Assembly: GCF_900182955.1 (NCBI RefSeq)
Contig: NZ_FXUL01000036.1
Span: 1 to 35,072, forward strand
DNA from: Noviherbaspirillum suwonense
GTDB lineage: Bacteria > Pseudomonadota > Gammaproteobacteria > Burkholderiales > Burkholderiaceae_D
DNA: 35,072 nt
Direction of reading: 5' to 3'
The translations under genes and the position numbers were made by a program. The notes below the pieces were generated by a model, which was not told where the DNA came from, searched no databases, and saw nothing but the letters and a program-made list of their open reading frames with translations. Shown here piece after piece: positions 14,638 to 24,084 of the stretch; position 1 is the first letter of the stretch; each line of letters begins with the position of its first letter.

Positions 14638-15870
14638 TTATTTTTTGGTCAGGGCGCAGGTGCTTGCGGACAGCGGCGGGTAGGCGTCATTGCCGGGCAC
14701 GACCGCTTTCACATTGTAATAATCCCAGGGCCGCTTCGACTCGGACGGCTTCTTGACTTCCATCAGGTAGAAATCGTGGACCATCAGGCCGTCTTCGCGG
14801 ATCTGGCCGTTCTTCGCATAGAAGTCGTTGACCGGTGTTTCCTTCATTTTCTTGATGACCGCGTCGGAATTGTCGGTACCCGCGGCCTGAACGGCCTTGA
14901 GGTAATGCATCGTCGACGAATAATCGGCGGCCTGGATGGATGCCGGCATCTTTCCGGTCCGCTTGAAGTAGCGCTCCGACCAGGCACGCGTCTCGTCGTT
15001 CGTATTCCAGTAAAACGCCTCGGTCAGATACAAGCCTTGCGCAGTGCCCAAACCGAGCGAGTGGATATCGGTAATGAACAGCAGAAGGCCGGCCAGTTTT
15101 TGCTTGCCCGAATTTAATATCCCGAATTCGCGCGCCGCTTTAATGGAGTTGATCGTGTCCCCGCCCGCGTTGGCCAGTCCGATGATCTTGGCGCCGCTCG
15201 ACTGCGCTTGCAAAAGAAAGGACGAAAAATCCGACGCATTCAGCGGATGCTTGATTGCGCCCAGCACCTTGCCGCCATTGGCCTCGACGATTTTCGTCGC
15301 ATCCTGCTGCAGCGAGTGACCGAACGCATAGTCGGCGGTCAGGAAATACCAGGTGTCGCCTCCCTGCTTGACGATGTACTTGCCGGTGACATTCGATACG
15401 GCCTCGGTATTATGGTTGTAATGCACGCTGTACGCGTTGCAGTCTTCATTGGTGATGCGCGACGTACCCGCCCCGGTCACGATCGCAATCCGTTTTTTGT
15501 CGCCGGCCACGCGCAGCGTCGCCAGCGCGGTCGCCGAGCCCGTGTTGTCGGCCAGCATGTCGACGCGCTTCTCGTCGATCCAGGAACGCGCGGTGCCGGC
15601 GGCAATGTCCGCCTTCATCTGGTGATCGGCAAAGATCACCTCGATCGGCTTTCCAAGCACCTTTCCACCGAAGTCCTCCACGGCCATCTTGACGGCTTCA
15701 ACGGCGCCCTTCCCGGCAAAGTCCGAGTACAGCCCGCTCATGTCGGTCAGAACCCCGATGCGGACGACGCCGTCGGAAATCGGTTCCTGCGGCTGGGCGA
15801 ATGCCAGTGTCTGCACGGAAGCAAGGGTAGCTACCGTGGCGGCGATGCGGCATTTTTTTAGTACATTCAT
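14638..15870 (-). CDS. Leu/Ile/Val-type periplasmic substrate-binding protein (orphan, copy A)
   Basis: A 410-residue exported type-I periplasmic binding protein. The signal peptide spans about 1-25 (LAFA-QP cleavage). The mature protein starts with the LivK-like pattern VRIGVLTDMSGLYSDFAGKG and contains WYFLTADYAFGHSLQQDA and DFSSFLLQAQSSGA. A strong ribosome site (GGAGGAGA) precedes the ATG. It is clearly paralogous to the protein at 22749-23963. No permease or ATPase gene of the Liv type is in the window, so it must share membrane components encoded elsewhere. It is the last gene of the minus-strand catabolic set and converges on the aldo-keto reductase. The ligand is unknown but is presumably the substrate of that set. 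Confidence 0.9.
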   Translation of the reverse strand: MNVLKKCRIAATVATLASVQTLAFAQPQEPISDGVVRIGVLTDMSGLYSDFAGKGAVEAVKMAVEDFGGKVLGKPIEVIFADHQMKADIAAGTARSWIDEKRVDMLADNTGSATALATLRVAGDKKRIAIVTGAGTSRITNEDCNAYSVHYNHNTEAVSNVTGKYIVKQGGDTWYFLTADYAFGHSLQQDATKIVEANGGKVLGAIKHPLNASDFSSFLLQAQSSGAKIIGLANAGGDTINSIKAAREFGILNSGKQKLAGLLLFITDIHSLGLGTAQGLYLTEAFYWNTNDETRAWSERYFKRTGKMPASIQAADYSSTMHYLKAVQAAGTDNSDAVIKKMKETPVNDFYAKNGQIREDGLMVHDFYLMEVKKPSESKRPWDYYNVKAVVPGNDAYPPLSASTCALTKK

Positions 15871-15992
15871 GTCAGTCTCCTCCGTGTTGTGATTCTTCCG
15901 GACGGCAGCCCGGCCATGGCGCGGGCATTCGTGCTCGGGCTTGCAGTTGTAATGCCGTATGGATTAAAGCGGTTTGCTGCGGCTGAGAGCCC

Positions 15993-17450
15993 TTACCGCG
16001 TCAGCCCCGCTGCATGGGCGCCGGCTATCCGGCCGAACACGGCGCCGCGCAGCACGGATGTGGCGCCCGTATAGACCTGGTAATAGAGACCGGCGGCTTC
16101 GCCGACGGCATAAAGACCGGGTATGACGCGGCCATCGCCATCGATCACCTGCGCGCTGCTATTGGTCTTGACGCCCCCGTAGGTGAAGCAGACGCCGGAG
16201 ATGATGGGGTACGCATAGAACGGACCCTGGTTCAATGGCCGCGACCAGTTCGACTTCTCGGGCTCGATGCCCCGGGTCGCCAGGTCGTCCACCTCGAGCG
16301 GCTTGAAGATACCGTTCGGGCAGGCACGGTTGTATTCTTCCACGGTATCTCCCAGCGCCGTGGGACTGATGCCGCACTGGCGGGCGAGGTCGTCGATGGA
16401 ATCGGCCTTCAACGCCGGCTGGTCGGTGCGGATGCTGCGCTTCCAGTTCGGCACGTCGTCGATCTGGCTGTCAAAAATGACATAGGCAATGCCGTCAGGC
16501 TGTGCGCTGATGTCGCGGGCAATGTGATCGTAATGAATGTCCACCGGGCCCGGCGCCTCATCGACGAAGCGCTTGCCTTTTTTATTGACCAGGATCCCGT
16601 AGGGGAAATTCATGACCAGCGCTTCAGCCTGCGTCGAGCGGGGGTCGAGCGGTTCGGCATGGTAGGAATTGAAGTCGCCGGCAGGCGCGGCGCCGGCAGC
16701 AAGCGCCATCCGTATGCCCTCCCCCTTGTTGTAGTTGCCGCCGCGCGCGACCGGCCGCACATGCTTGGCGGTGCTGCCGAGATACTGGGTCAGCATCTCC
16801 GGGTTGCCCTCGAAGCCGCCGGATGCGACGATGACCGCGGCTGCCGTGAGACGCGATGTCAGCCCGTTGCTGTTCGCTACCAATACGCCCAGCTTGCCAT
16901 CGCCGCTGTCGCGGGTGAATTGCAGGGCGGTCGTTTCATACATGAACGTCACGCCCTGCCTGATGGCATGATCGCGCAGCGCTTCGATCATCGCCAGCCC
17001 ACCGCCGACAGGCATCAGGCGCGGAGCAGCCGCGGTGACGAAGTAAGTAGGAAGACTGTCGAAGCGGATACCGAAGGTCTTGAGCCACTGTACCGTTGGG
17101 CCCGCCTGCGAGGAAAGCGTCGATACCAGTTCCGGGTCGGGCATGCCATGCGACTTCACATAGGCGGGCCAGGACTCGTAAGGCGAAGCCAGGTGCTGCA
17201 CCACGTTCGGATCGATGTGATGCCCAGCGTTCGCGACCAGCAGTTCCTCGAAGTCATCGCTGACCTCGTTTTCATTTTTCATCCGGAAGTAGGACTCGGT
17301 CCAGCGCGTATTGCCGCCGAATTCCTCTTCCTGGGCGCGTTCCAGCACCAGCACCCGGGATCCCGCGCTGTTGGCGGAAACCGCAGAGGCCAGTCCGGAG
17401 ATTCCGCTGCCGATGACAATGACATCGAAGTGCTGGGTCGCATCGCTCAT
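15993..17450 (-). CDS. FAD-dependent dehydrogenase, TcuA / fumarate-reductase flavoprotein family
   Basis: A 485-residue flavoprotein. The FAD-binding Rossmann motif is GSGISGLA at 14-21, followed by VLVLERA and the EEFGGNTRW motif found in tricarballylate dehydrogenase (TcuA), CobZ and fumarate-reductase-like enzymes. The C-terminal FAD segment GRVIPGLYAVGEAAGLYYQ and the GATSVLRGAVFGRIAG end are intact. Such enzymes introduce or remove a double bond next to a carboxyl or ketone. There is no signal peptide and no heme domain, so the location is cytoplasmic. AAAGGTAG precedes the ATG. It lies between a binding-protein gene and an aldehyde dehydrogenase. The precise substrate is not determinable. 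Confidence 0.85.
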   Translation of the reverse strand: MSDATQHFDVIVIGSGISGLASAVSANSAGSRVLVLERAQEEEFGGNTRWTESYFRMKNENEVSDDFEELLVANAGHHIDPNVVQHLASPYESWPAYVKSHGMPDPELVSTLSSQAGPTVQWLKTFGIRFDSLPTYFVTAAAPRLMPVGGGLAMIEALRDHAIRQGVTFMYETTALQFTRDSGDGKLGVLVANSNGLTSRLTAAAVIVASGGFEGNPEMLTQYLGSTAKHVRPVARGGNYNKGEGIRMALAAGAAPAGDFNSYHAEPLDPRSTQAEALVMNFPYGILVNKKGKRFVDEAPGPVDIHYDHIARDISAQPDGIAYVIFDSQIDDVPNWKRSIRTDQPALKADSIDDLARQCGISPTALGDTVEEYNRACPNGIFKPLEVDDLATRGIEPEKSNWSRPLNQGPFYAYPIISGVCFTYGGVKTNSSAQVIDGDGRVIPGLYAVGEAAGLYYQVYTGATSVLRGAVFGRIAGAHAAGLTR

Positions 17451-17523
17451 GGCGTCTACCTTTCTTTGATTTCTCTGTAAAGCGGCGCAGGCCTACCGGT
17501 GCCGCGTGGACGCACCGCGCCAG

Positions 17524-19002
17524 TCAATATTTGCGAACGAAGGGGTCCGGCATGTCGAGATCGGTGGAAATCCAGACGCTCTTCACCTCGAGGAATTCCT
17601 TGACCGCTTCGATGCCGCCTTCGCGACCGAGGCCGCTATCCTTATAACCGCCGAACGGCGTGGTAAAGCTGGTGGACCGATAATTGTTGACCCAGACCGT
17701 ACCGGCCTTCAGGCGTTCAGACATGTACATCGCGCGGTGCAGGCTCCTGGTCCAGACGCCGGAAGCAAGGCCGAACCGGATGTCATTCGCGATGCGCAGC
17801 GCGTCATCCTCGTCCTTGAACTTCAGGACGGCCAGTACCGGTCCGAACACCTCTTCCTGCGCGATGCGCATGTCATTGGTGACGCCGGTAAAAATGGTCG
17901 GCTCGACGAACTGGCCGGCGCCAAAGCCCGGGCCTGTCCGCACGTTGCCGCCGAAGGCGCAGGTAGCTTCCGATTTTCCGATATCGACATAGCTGACCAC
18001 CTTGTCGAACTGCGGCTTGGTCGCGACCGGGCCGACCTGGACGTCCGACAGTTTCGGGTCGCCCAGCTTGGCCTTGCTGGTGATATCGATCAGGCGCTCG
18101 ACAAACTCGTCATGGATGCTTTCCTGCAGCAGCAGCCGGGAGCCTGCCATGCAGGTCTGCCCGCCCGCTGAAAAGATGCCCGTGATGACGCCATTGGCTG
18201 CGCGTGCCAGGTCGGCATCGTCAAAGACGATGTTGGGCGATTTCCCGCCCAGTTCCAGGGTGACGCGCTTGAGATGCTTGGCGGCGAGTTCGTTGACCTT
18301 GCGGCCACCCTCATCGCCGCCCGTGAAGGCCACGACCTTCACGAGCGGATGGGTGACGATCGCTTCGCCGCAGCCTTTGCCAAAGCCGGTGACCACATTG
18401 AACACGCCCGGCGGGAAGCCTGCTTCGACAAACAGCCTGGCCAGCACGAGCAGGGAAACCGGCGTGTGTTCGGAAGGCTTGGCGACGATCGTGTTGCCGG
18501 CGGCCAGCGCAGGCGCGACTTTCCACGCGGTCAGAAGCAGCGAGGAATTCCAGGGCGTGATCGTGCCGACCACGCCGACAGGCTCGTACCGCGTGTAGTT
18601 GAAAACCTTGGGTTTATCGATCGGGATCACCGCGCCCTGAATCTTGTCGGCAAGGCCGCCATAGTAATAAAAATACTTGGCGGTGTAACGGACCTGGCCG
18701 GCGACTTCGCTCTTGAGCTTTCCGTTGTCCATACTTTCGACTTCCGCCAGTTCATTGGCGTTGGCGTCGATGAGCGTGCCGAGTTTGTGGATCAGCATGC
18801 CCCGGTCCGTGGCCGACATCTTGCCCCACGGGCCGTCCATGGCGGCCGCTGCCGCTTGCACCGCGCAGTCGACGTCCTGCTCATTTGAAAGGGGCACCTG
18901 CGCCCAGGCTTCGCCGGAGAACGGGTCGAGCGAATCGAACCACTCCCCGGACTGCGCATCGACCCACTCGTTGTTGATGAACTGCTGATAGCGTTTGGAC
19001 AT
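17524..19002 (-). CDS. NAD(P)-dependent aldehyde dehydrogenase (A)
   Basis: A 492-residue aldehyde dehydrogenase. Catalytic residues are N152 (TPWNSS), E250 (LELGGKSP) and C284 (GGQTCMAGSR). The C-terminal PFGGYKDSGLGREGG motif is present. The ATG at 19002 is chosen because GGGA lies about eight bases upstream and MSKRYQQFINNEW is a standard ALDH opening; an in-frame extension up to 19152 overlaps a candidate regulatory dyad. It oxidises an aldehyde intermediate to an acid. Its nearest functional class (betaine-, aromatic- or terpenoid-aldehyde) cannot be decided by eye. It lies 73 bases upstream of the flavoprotein gene. Confidence 0.92.
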   Translation of the reverse strand: MSKRYQQFINNEWVDAQSGEWFDSLDPFSGEAWAQVPLSNEQDVDCAVQAAAAAMDGPWGKMSATDRGMLIHKLGTLIDANANELAEVESMDNGKLKSEVAGQVRYTAKYFYYYGGLADKIQGAVIPIDKPKVFNYTRYEPVGVVGTITPWNSSLLLTAWKVAPALAAGNTIVAKPSEHTPVSLLVLARLFVEAGFPPGVFNVVTGFGKGCGEAIVTHPLVKVVAFTGGDEGGRKVNELAAKHLKRVTLELGGKSPNIVFDDADLARAANGVITGIFSAGGQTCMAGSRLLLQESIHDEFVERLIDITSKAKLGDPKLSDVQVGPVATKPQFDKVVSYVDIGKSEATCAFGGNVRTGPGFGAGQFVEPTIFTGVTNDMRIAQEEVFGPVLAVLKFKDEDDALRIANDIRFGLASGVWTRSLHRAMYMSERLKAGTVWVNNYRSTSFTTPFGGYKDSGLGREGGIEAVKEFLEVKSVWISTDLDMPDPFVRKY

Positions 19003-19480
19003 GGTGATGTTCCCATTTCTGATGATTGCCGTGTGCATCAGGCCGGTAGCGGATGCAGCGCCTCGACCGCCTGTCTGGTGAGCATCGATTATTGGCTGGA
19101 CGACAAACGAGATCAAACGATAAGTTTTAATGAGTTTGTGAGGTTTTCTCATTAAGTATCTGTCCGACGCGCAAGCATGGCCCGGCGGCCATTCGCGGTT
19201 CGCTACAGAAGGCAGCTGACGTCAGAGGCACGTCATCTGGAAGCAGTCAGCCAGGCTGTGCCGGCTGGCGGGCACAACGCCGCTGGAGATGGGGATAAGG
19301 ATGGGGATGGTGCGGGTTCAGTCAAACCAACGGGATAGGCTGCCGCGTACTAATTAGCGCAAGATGAATACCCGTAGCATATCCCTTGCGGTCGCCGGTT
19401 GCGAGACGAGGTATCGCGGTCTAAGCCTCGTCAGCAAGCCGGCATTGCATTCAGGCGATCGGATCGTCCTTTCTTGTCGG
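19003..19480 (-). other. Long intergenic region inside the catabolic gene set
   Basis: 478 bases without a credible gene. It contains the dyad at 19127-19155 and, around 19100-19160, an AT-rich stretch. It probably holds a separate promoter for aldehyde dehydrogenase A and the genes after it. Nothing else recognisable. Confidence 0.6.
19127..19155. promoter_or_regulatory. Dyad TTAATGAG-N13-CTCATTAA, candidate operator
   Basis: Perfect 8-base inverted arms at 19127-19134 and 19148-19155 with a 13-base spacer, 125 bases upstream of aldehyde dehydrogenase A in the longest gap of this gene set. There is no U-run, so it is not a terminator. The regulator is unknown. Confidence 0.5.
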
Positions 19481-20917
19481 CTAAACGTTCATGATGGAAA
19501 CCGAGCGGACATTCAGGTATGCATCCAGTGCTTCCGGCCCGCCTTCCGACCCGTAGCCGGAATCCTTCAGTCCGCCGAATGGCATCTCCGGCCATGGCGC
19601 CGCTGGCTGGTTAATCCAGAGCATGCCCAGTTCAAGCCGCTGCGCCAGCAAATGCGCGCTGCGCAGCGACCCGGTGAATGCATAGCCAGCCAGCCCGTAA
19701 GGCAAACGGTTGGCTTCCGATATCGCCTCCTCCAGATGAGTGAACGTGCGGATCGCCGCCACCGGGCCGAAGGGCTCTTCATTGAACACCCTGGCGTTGA
19801 GCGGCACGTCCATCAGGACGGTAGGCGCGAAGAAGTTGCCAGCGTCGCTGATTCGTTCGCCGCCTGCGATGACTGAGGCGCCCTGTTCCACCGCGTCCTT
19901 CGTCAATTCGGCCATGGCTGCCAGCCTGCGGCTGTTCGCGAGCGGACCCATCTGGGTGCCTTCGGCGTTTCCGTGCCCGACTTTCAATCCTTGCGCATGG
20001 GTCGCCAGCGCCGTGGCGAATTCGTCGCGCAACGAATGATGGACCAGGAAGCGCGTTGGCGAAATGCAGACCTGTCCGGCGTTCCGGAACTTGGCGCCGC
20101 CGGCTGCGCGAATTGCGAGCGCGACATCGGCATCTTCGGCCACGATGACGGGAGCGTGGCCGCCCAGTTCCATGGTGACCCGCTTCATGTGCTTTCCGGC
20201 CAGGGCGGCCAGCTGCTTGCCAACCGGCGTCGATCCGGTGAACGTTACCTTGCGGATGATCGGATGCGCAATCAGATACGCGGAAATCTCCGTGGGATTG
20301 CCAAAAACCAGGCCAATCACGCCAGGCGGAAGACCTGCGTCGAGGAATGCCTGGACCAATGCCGCCGGCGCCGCCGGGGTCTCTTCCGGGGCCTTCACAA
20401 TAATCGAGCATCCGGTGGCAAGGGCTGCCGAGATCTTGCGCACGGCCTGGTTGATCGGAAAATTCCACGGCGTGAACGCGGCGACCGGCCCCACCGGATC
20501 CTTGACCACCAGCTGCCGCACGGCGAGACTGCGCGACGGGACGACACGTCCGTAGACACGCATGCCTTCATCGGCGAACCATTCAATGATGTCGGCTGCG
20601 GACATCGCTTCAATTCTGGCCTCGGCCAGGGGCTTGCCCTGCTCGGCAGTCAGCACGCTTGCGATGGCGTCGGCGCGCTCCCGCATCAGTGCAGCGGCCC
20701 GCCGCAGGATCCTTCCGCGCTCGACCGCAGGAATGTCCCGCCATGTTTCAAAGCCCTTCTGGGCGGCGGCAAGGGCCTGATCGAGGTCGGCAACGCCGGC
20801 ATGGGCGACACGTCCGATTTCCGCTCCGTTCGCAGGATTGTGCACGGCGATGGTCCGGCCGTCGGCAGCGTCCTGCCACTGGCCGGCAATCAATAGTTGG
20901 GTATGGGGATAAGTCAT
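19481..20917 (-). CDS. NAD(P)-dependent aldehyde dehydrogenase (B), succinate-semialdehyde dehydrogenase-like
   Basis: A 478-residue aldehyde dehydrogenase. Catalytic residues are N152 (TPWNFP), E250 (MELGGHAP) and C284 ([12 protein letters not shown]). The [11 protein letters not shown] opening and the [16 protein letters not shown] end resemble the GabD / glycolaldehyde-dehydrogenase branch. The ATG at 20917 is supported by AGGAA seven bases upstream; longer in-frame starts lack this. It lies 105 bases downstream of the SDR gene on the same strand. Together with aldehyde dehydrogenase A it implies two different aldehyde intermediates or a broad-range pair. The substrate is not identifiable. 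Confidence 0.92.
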   Translation of the reverse strand: MTYPHTQLLIAGQWQDAADGRTIAVHNPANGAEIGRVAHAGVADLDQALAAAQKGFETWRDIPAVERGRILRRAAALMRERADAIASVLTAEQGKPLAEARIEAMSAADIIEWFADEGMRVYGRVVPSRSLAVRQLVVKDPVGPVAAFTPWNFPINQAVRKISAALATGCSIIVKAPEETPAAPAALVQAFLDAGLPPGVIGLVFGNPTEISAYLIAHPIIRKVTFTGSTPVGKQLAALAGKHMKRVTMELGGHAPVIVAEDADVALAIRAAGGAKFRNAGQVCISPTRFLVHHSLRDEFATALATHAQGLKVGHGNAEGTQMGPLANSRRLAAMAELTKDAVEQGASVIAGGERISDAGNFFAPTVLMDVPLNARVFNEEPFGPVAAIRTFTHLEEAISEANRLPYGLAGYAFTGSLRSAHLLAQRLELGMLWINQPAAPWPEMPFGGLKDSGYGSEGGPEALDAYLNVRSVSIMNV

Positions 20918-21022
20918 GAGGCTTCCTGTCGGGTGGTGGTTGGACATTGCGTGGTCATGCATGGGCGGGAATGGCAAGCGTTCATACGCCGCAGTGGCGA
21001 TGGCGACGTTTCCTGCTGGCGA

Positions 21023-21760
21023 TCATGCAGCAAGATAGCCGCCATCGACCGGAACGACGGCGCCGGTCATGAAGGACGCGGCCGGCGTACATAAGAAGGC
21101 GACGACGTGGGCAACGTCTTCGGGCTTGCCCCAGCGGCCGAGAGGCGTGCGTTGCAGCAGCGCCCGGGAGCGCTCCTCGTCCTCCTGCAAGGCCTGTGTC
21201 AAAGGCGTCGCGATCCAGCCGGGCGCCACCGCGTTGACACGGATGCCTTCTGCCGCGTAGGCCAGCGCCAGCGAACGGGTCAGCTGCGCGATGCCTCCCT
21301 TGCTGGCGGCGTACGCAGGCACCAGTGCGCCACCAAAAAAACTCAGCATCGATGCGAGGTTGACGATGGCGCCACCATCCTGTCCCAGCAGGGCCCGCGC
21401 CGCCGAGCAAACCCGCATGGTGCCCGTCAGGTTGACCGCGATTACCTGTTCGAACACGTCGACTTCATGTTCCGCGCCGCGCCGTATGATCCCGGCACAA
21501 TTCACCAGAATATCCAGGCCGTCCAGTTCCGAAAATAGCCGGCTCACGCTGTGCGGATCGCTGACATCAAGTGCGGCCATCCGTATGCCGGTTTTGCCGA
21601 GGGGAAGGTCTTCCGTCCATCCTCCGGCGGGCGGCAGTCCCGCTGCAATGACCCGGGCGCCCATGCCAGCCAGCTGGCGCGCAACCGCTGCGCCTATGCC
21701 CTGGGTGCCGCCGGTGATCAGCGCTTTCTTGCCCTGTAAAACAGTCGAATCAAACGTCAT
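21023..21760 (-). CDS. Short-chain dehydrogenase/reductase (classical SDR)
   Basis: A 245-residue classical SDR. The cofactor motif TGGTQGIG is at 17-24, the NCAG motif at 87-90, and the catalytic set is N110, S137, Y150 and K154 (YAASK). The end PVDGGYLAA is standard. GGAG lies seven bases before the ATG. It probably interconverts a hydroxyl and a keto group on a pathway intermediate, using NAD(P). It stands in the same direction as the dehydrogenases downstream and the cupin upstream. SDR specificity cannot be predicted from these motifs. Confidence 0.92.
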   Translation of the reverse strand: MTFDSTVLQGKKALITGGTQGIGAAVARQLAGMGARVIAAGLPPAGGWTEDLPLGKTGIRMAALDVSDPHSVSRLFSELDGLDILVNCAGIIRRGAEHEVDVFEQVIAVNLTGTMRVCSAARALLGQDGGAIVNLASMLSFFGGALVPAYAASKGGIAQLTRSLALAYAAEGIRVNAVAPGWIATPLTQALQEDEERSRALLQRTPLGRWGKPEDVAHVVAFLCTPAASFMTGAVVPVDGGYLAA

Positions 21761-22094
21761 TCACAACTCCGCATGCAGTAGAAGAGGTTGGCACTGCATA
21801 TTGCTCGAATGGGAGCGCCTTCCCGGAATGGCCTGCCTTCTTGATGGGGACATCCACCTTGTCATGGCGCGATCAATTGTTCCAACGCGCGGAGCGGATC
21901 ATCCACGGCCGCGACGCCGACGATTTCTTGGCTATGACGAGGGTCTTCCCCTTCACCGTGCCCGATATGGCGACATGCGCGCAACAGGTCGCGACGAGGC
22001 CGGCACTCGCAGCCCCAGGTCTGCCGCATTCGCCCGTAAGAGCGTCCACACGGCCTGTGAAATCATCGTGGGCCAGCGCATATGCAGTGCCAGC
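21761..22094 (-). other. Intergenic region with a doubtful 55-codon ORF
   Basis: 334 bases between the SDR and cupin genes. A minus-strand frame at 21862-22029 could encode 55 residues ending VGVAAVDDPLRALEQLIAP, which looks like an ordinary protein C-terminus. It has no convincing ribosome site or family match and may be the decayed tail of a lost gene. Confidence 0.25.
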
Positions 22095-22622
22095 TCACCT
22101 GACAAACTGATCAACGTAGTCCGCGCCCAGTCCAACGGTCTCAAAATGCTTCCTGCACATATCGATCTTGGTAAAGACGTCTTCATACCCTTGACCATTG
22201 CCATACGGGTCGACGTAATACATGACCCCGGTGACATTGAAGAAGGTGATCATCTCTTCGACGTCCTCCGGCACATACAGCGTGTGGGTCTCGCCGGGCG
22301 GCTCGAACACGTAGCTGCCTTCCCCGGCAATCCAGTCATGCTCGAGATAGCGCCAGCGCCCCTTCAGGACGAATCCATGCACGGGCGCAGGATGACGATG
22401 CCTGCTCAGCACCCCCGCTTTACGCACCCGCAGCAGGTTGGTCCAGTAGCCCTGGGAAGCATTCAGGCAGAGCGGGCGAAACCACACGTTTTCAGCCTGG
22501 GGCACCCATAAGCGTTCATCCGTCGGAATGGCCGATTCAATGACGATTTCGGCGCGGGCTTCCGCGGGAAAGGGAAATTGATAAGGCATGAGCTTGTCGC
22601 TGCCGGGTTTGTCGTTGGACAT
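22095..22622 (-). CDS. Cupin dioxygenase, 2,4'-dihydroxyacetophenone dioxygenase family
   Basis: A 175-residue single-domain cupin. Metal ligands are likely H75 and H77 (SRHRHPAP) plus H113 (ETHTLYVP), the three-histidine arrangement of 2,4'-dihydroxyacetophenone dioxygenase and acetylacetone dioxygenase. The region ENVWFRPLCLNASQGYWTNLL is also typical of that family. Such enzymes split the C-C bond of an alpha-hydroxyketone, giving for example 4-hydroxybenzoate and formate. Its ribosome site is weak; ATG at 22589 (M12) is an alternative start. It sits between a binding-protein gene and an SDR gene on one strand, so a role in breaking down a ketone substrate of this gene set is inferred. Confidence 0.75.
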   Translation of the reverse strand: MSNDKPGSDKLMPYQFPFPAEARAEIVIESAIPTDERLWVPQAENVWFRPLCLNASQGYWTNLLRVRKAGVLSRHRHPAPVHGFVLKGRWRYLEHDWIAGEGSYVFEPPGETHTLYVPEDVEEMITFFNVTGVMYYVDPYGNGQGYEDVFTKIDMCRKHFETVGLGADYVDQFVR

Positions 22623-22748
22623 GCTTACTCGCTTTCAGTACTCGGGAAGTGCCAGTCGTATGGACATGCCGTCTCCGCATCGAACCGGTCGGATGACGAA
22701 GGCGGACAGCAGACGACTGGGGTTGTAACGAGCGCCCGCGTCGTCAGT

Positions 22749-23963
22749 TCATTTCCATAGCGCGCACGTGGACTCGGCTTTCGTCATGTATGCCTGCTCG
22801 CCCGGGATCGTCTGAATCAGTTTGTAGTAATCCCAGGGTCTCTTGGATTCGGCCGGTGTCTTCACCTGCATCAGGTACATGTCATGCACCATGCGCCCGT
22901 CCGGTCTAACGACCCCGTTCTTGGTGAAGAAATCGTTGATCTTCGTTTTCTTCAGGTAATCCATGACCTTGTCGGCGTCCGTGCCGCCAGTGGCCTTCAC
23001 CGCGTTGAGGTACTGTGTCGTCGCCGATGCGTCGGCCGCCTGAAACATCGACGGCATTTTCTTCATCTTTTCGAAATACCGGTTCGCCCACTTTCGCGTA
23101 TCGTCATTCATATCCCAGTACCAGCCGTCGGTCAGGTACATGCCCTGCGCCATCGGCAAGCCGAGCGCATGGATATCGTTGATGAACACGAGCAGGCTGG
23201 CCAGCTTCATGGTCTTGTCGATGCCAAACTCGTGCGCCGCCTTGATGGCGTTGACGACATCGCCGCCTGCATTGGCCAAGCCGAGAACCTGGGCCTTGGA
23301 CGCCTGCGCCTGCAGGAGGAACGACGAAAAATCGGACGCGGACAAGGGGTGCTTGACGCTGCCCAGGACCTTGCCGCCGTTTGCCTTGACCACGTCGCTG
23401 GTATCTTTTTCCAGGGAAGTGCCAAATGCATAGTCGACCGTCAGGAAATACCAGGTCTTGCCGCCCTGCTTGGTTAGCGCAGCGCCCGTGCCGCGGGCCA
23501 GCGCAGCCGTGTCGTACGCATACTGGATCGTATAGGGATTGCACTCTTCATTGGTCAGGCGGGTCGTGCCGGAGCCGGCCGATATGAACACCTTTTTCTT
23601 GTCCGCGGCCACCTTGGCCATCGCCAGATTGGCTGCCGAATTCGAGCCGCCAATCAGCATCTCGACGCCTTCCTTGTCGAACCATTCCCGCGCGCGGCTG
23701 GCTGCAATGTCGGCCTTGTTCTGATGGTCAATGGCCACCAGTTCGATTTTCTTCCCATTCACCGAGCCGCCGAAGTCCGCGATCGCCATCTTGATTGCTT
23801 CAACACCGCCCGGGCCGTCGAAATCGGCATACGGTCCCGACATATCCGTGATAAACCCGATCTTGATGACATTCTCGGCAGCGAGGCCGGGAGTCGATGC
23901 GATCAGCGCAGCTGCCAAGGCGCTGCCCAACATGGTACGTTTCAATATCTTCTTCAACTGCAT
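22749..23963 (-). CDS. Leu/Ile/Val-type periplasmic substrate-binding protein (orphan, copy B)
   Basis: A 404-residue exported type-I binding protein, paralogous throughout to copy A at 14638-15870 (compare IGFITDMSGPYADFDGPGG and WYFLTVDYAFGTSLEKDT). The signal peptide ends near LAA-EN (residue 29). The start is uncertain: the ATG at 23961-23963 directly abuts its CTGGAG ribosome site, whereas the TTG two codons later (23955-23957) has ideal six-base spacing and would give MKKILKRTML. No permease or ATPase is nearby. It is followed after 126 bases by the cupin gene and preceded by the alcohol dehydrogenase gene. The ligand is unknown. Confidence 0.9.
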   Translation of the reverse strand: MQLKKILKRTMLGSALAAALIASTPGLAAENVIKIGFITDMSGPYADFDGPGGVEAIKMAIADFGGSVNGKKIELVAIDHQNKADIAASRAREWFDKEGVEMLIGGSNSAANLAMAKVAADKKKVFISAGSGTTRLTNEECNPYTIQYAYDTAALARGTGAALTKQGGKTWYFLTVDYAFGTSLEKDTSDVVKANGGKVLGSVKHPLSASDFSSFLLQAQASKAQVLGLANAGGDVVNAIKAAHEFGIDKTMKLASLLVFINDIHALGLPMAQGMYLTDGWYWDMNDDTRKWANRYFEKMKKMPSMFQAADASATTQYLNAVKATGGTDADKVMDYLKKTKINDFFTKNGVVRPDGRMVHDMYLMQVKTPAESKRPWDYYKLIQTIPGEQAYMTKAESTCALWK

Positions 23964-24084
23964 CTCCAGTAAGGTTGTTTTAGCTTTTTTTAATTAAGGC
24001 GTGCGGAAGCGTTTTGGCGCGACGACCGGCCCGGGGATCGCTGATGCCCCGCAGCGCGGCCATGCCGGCGCCGACGGCGCGGTG

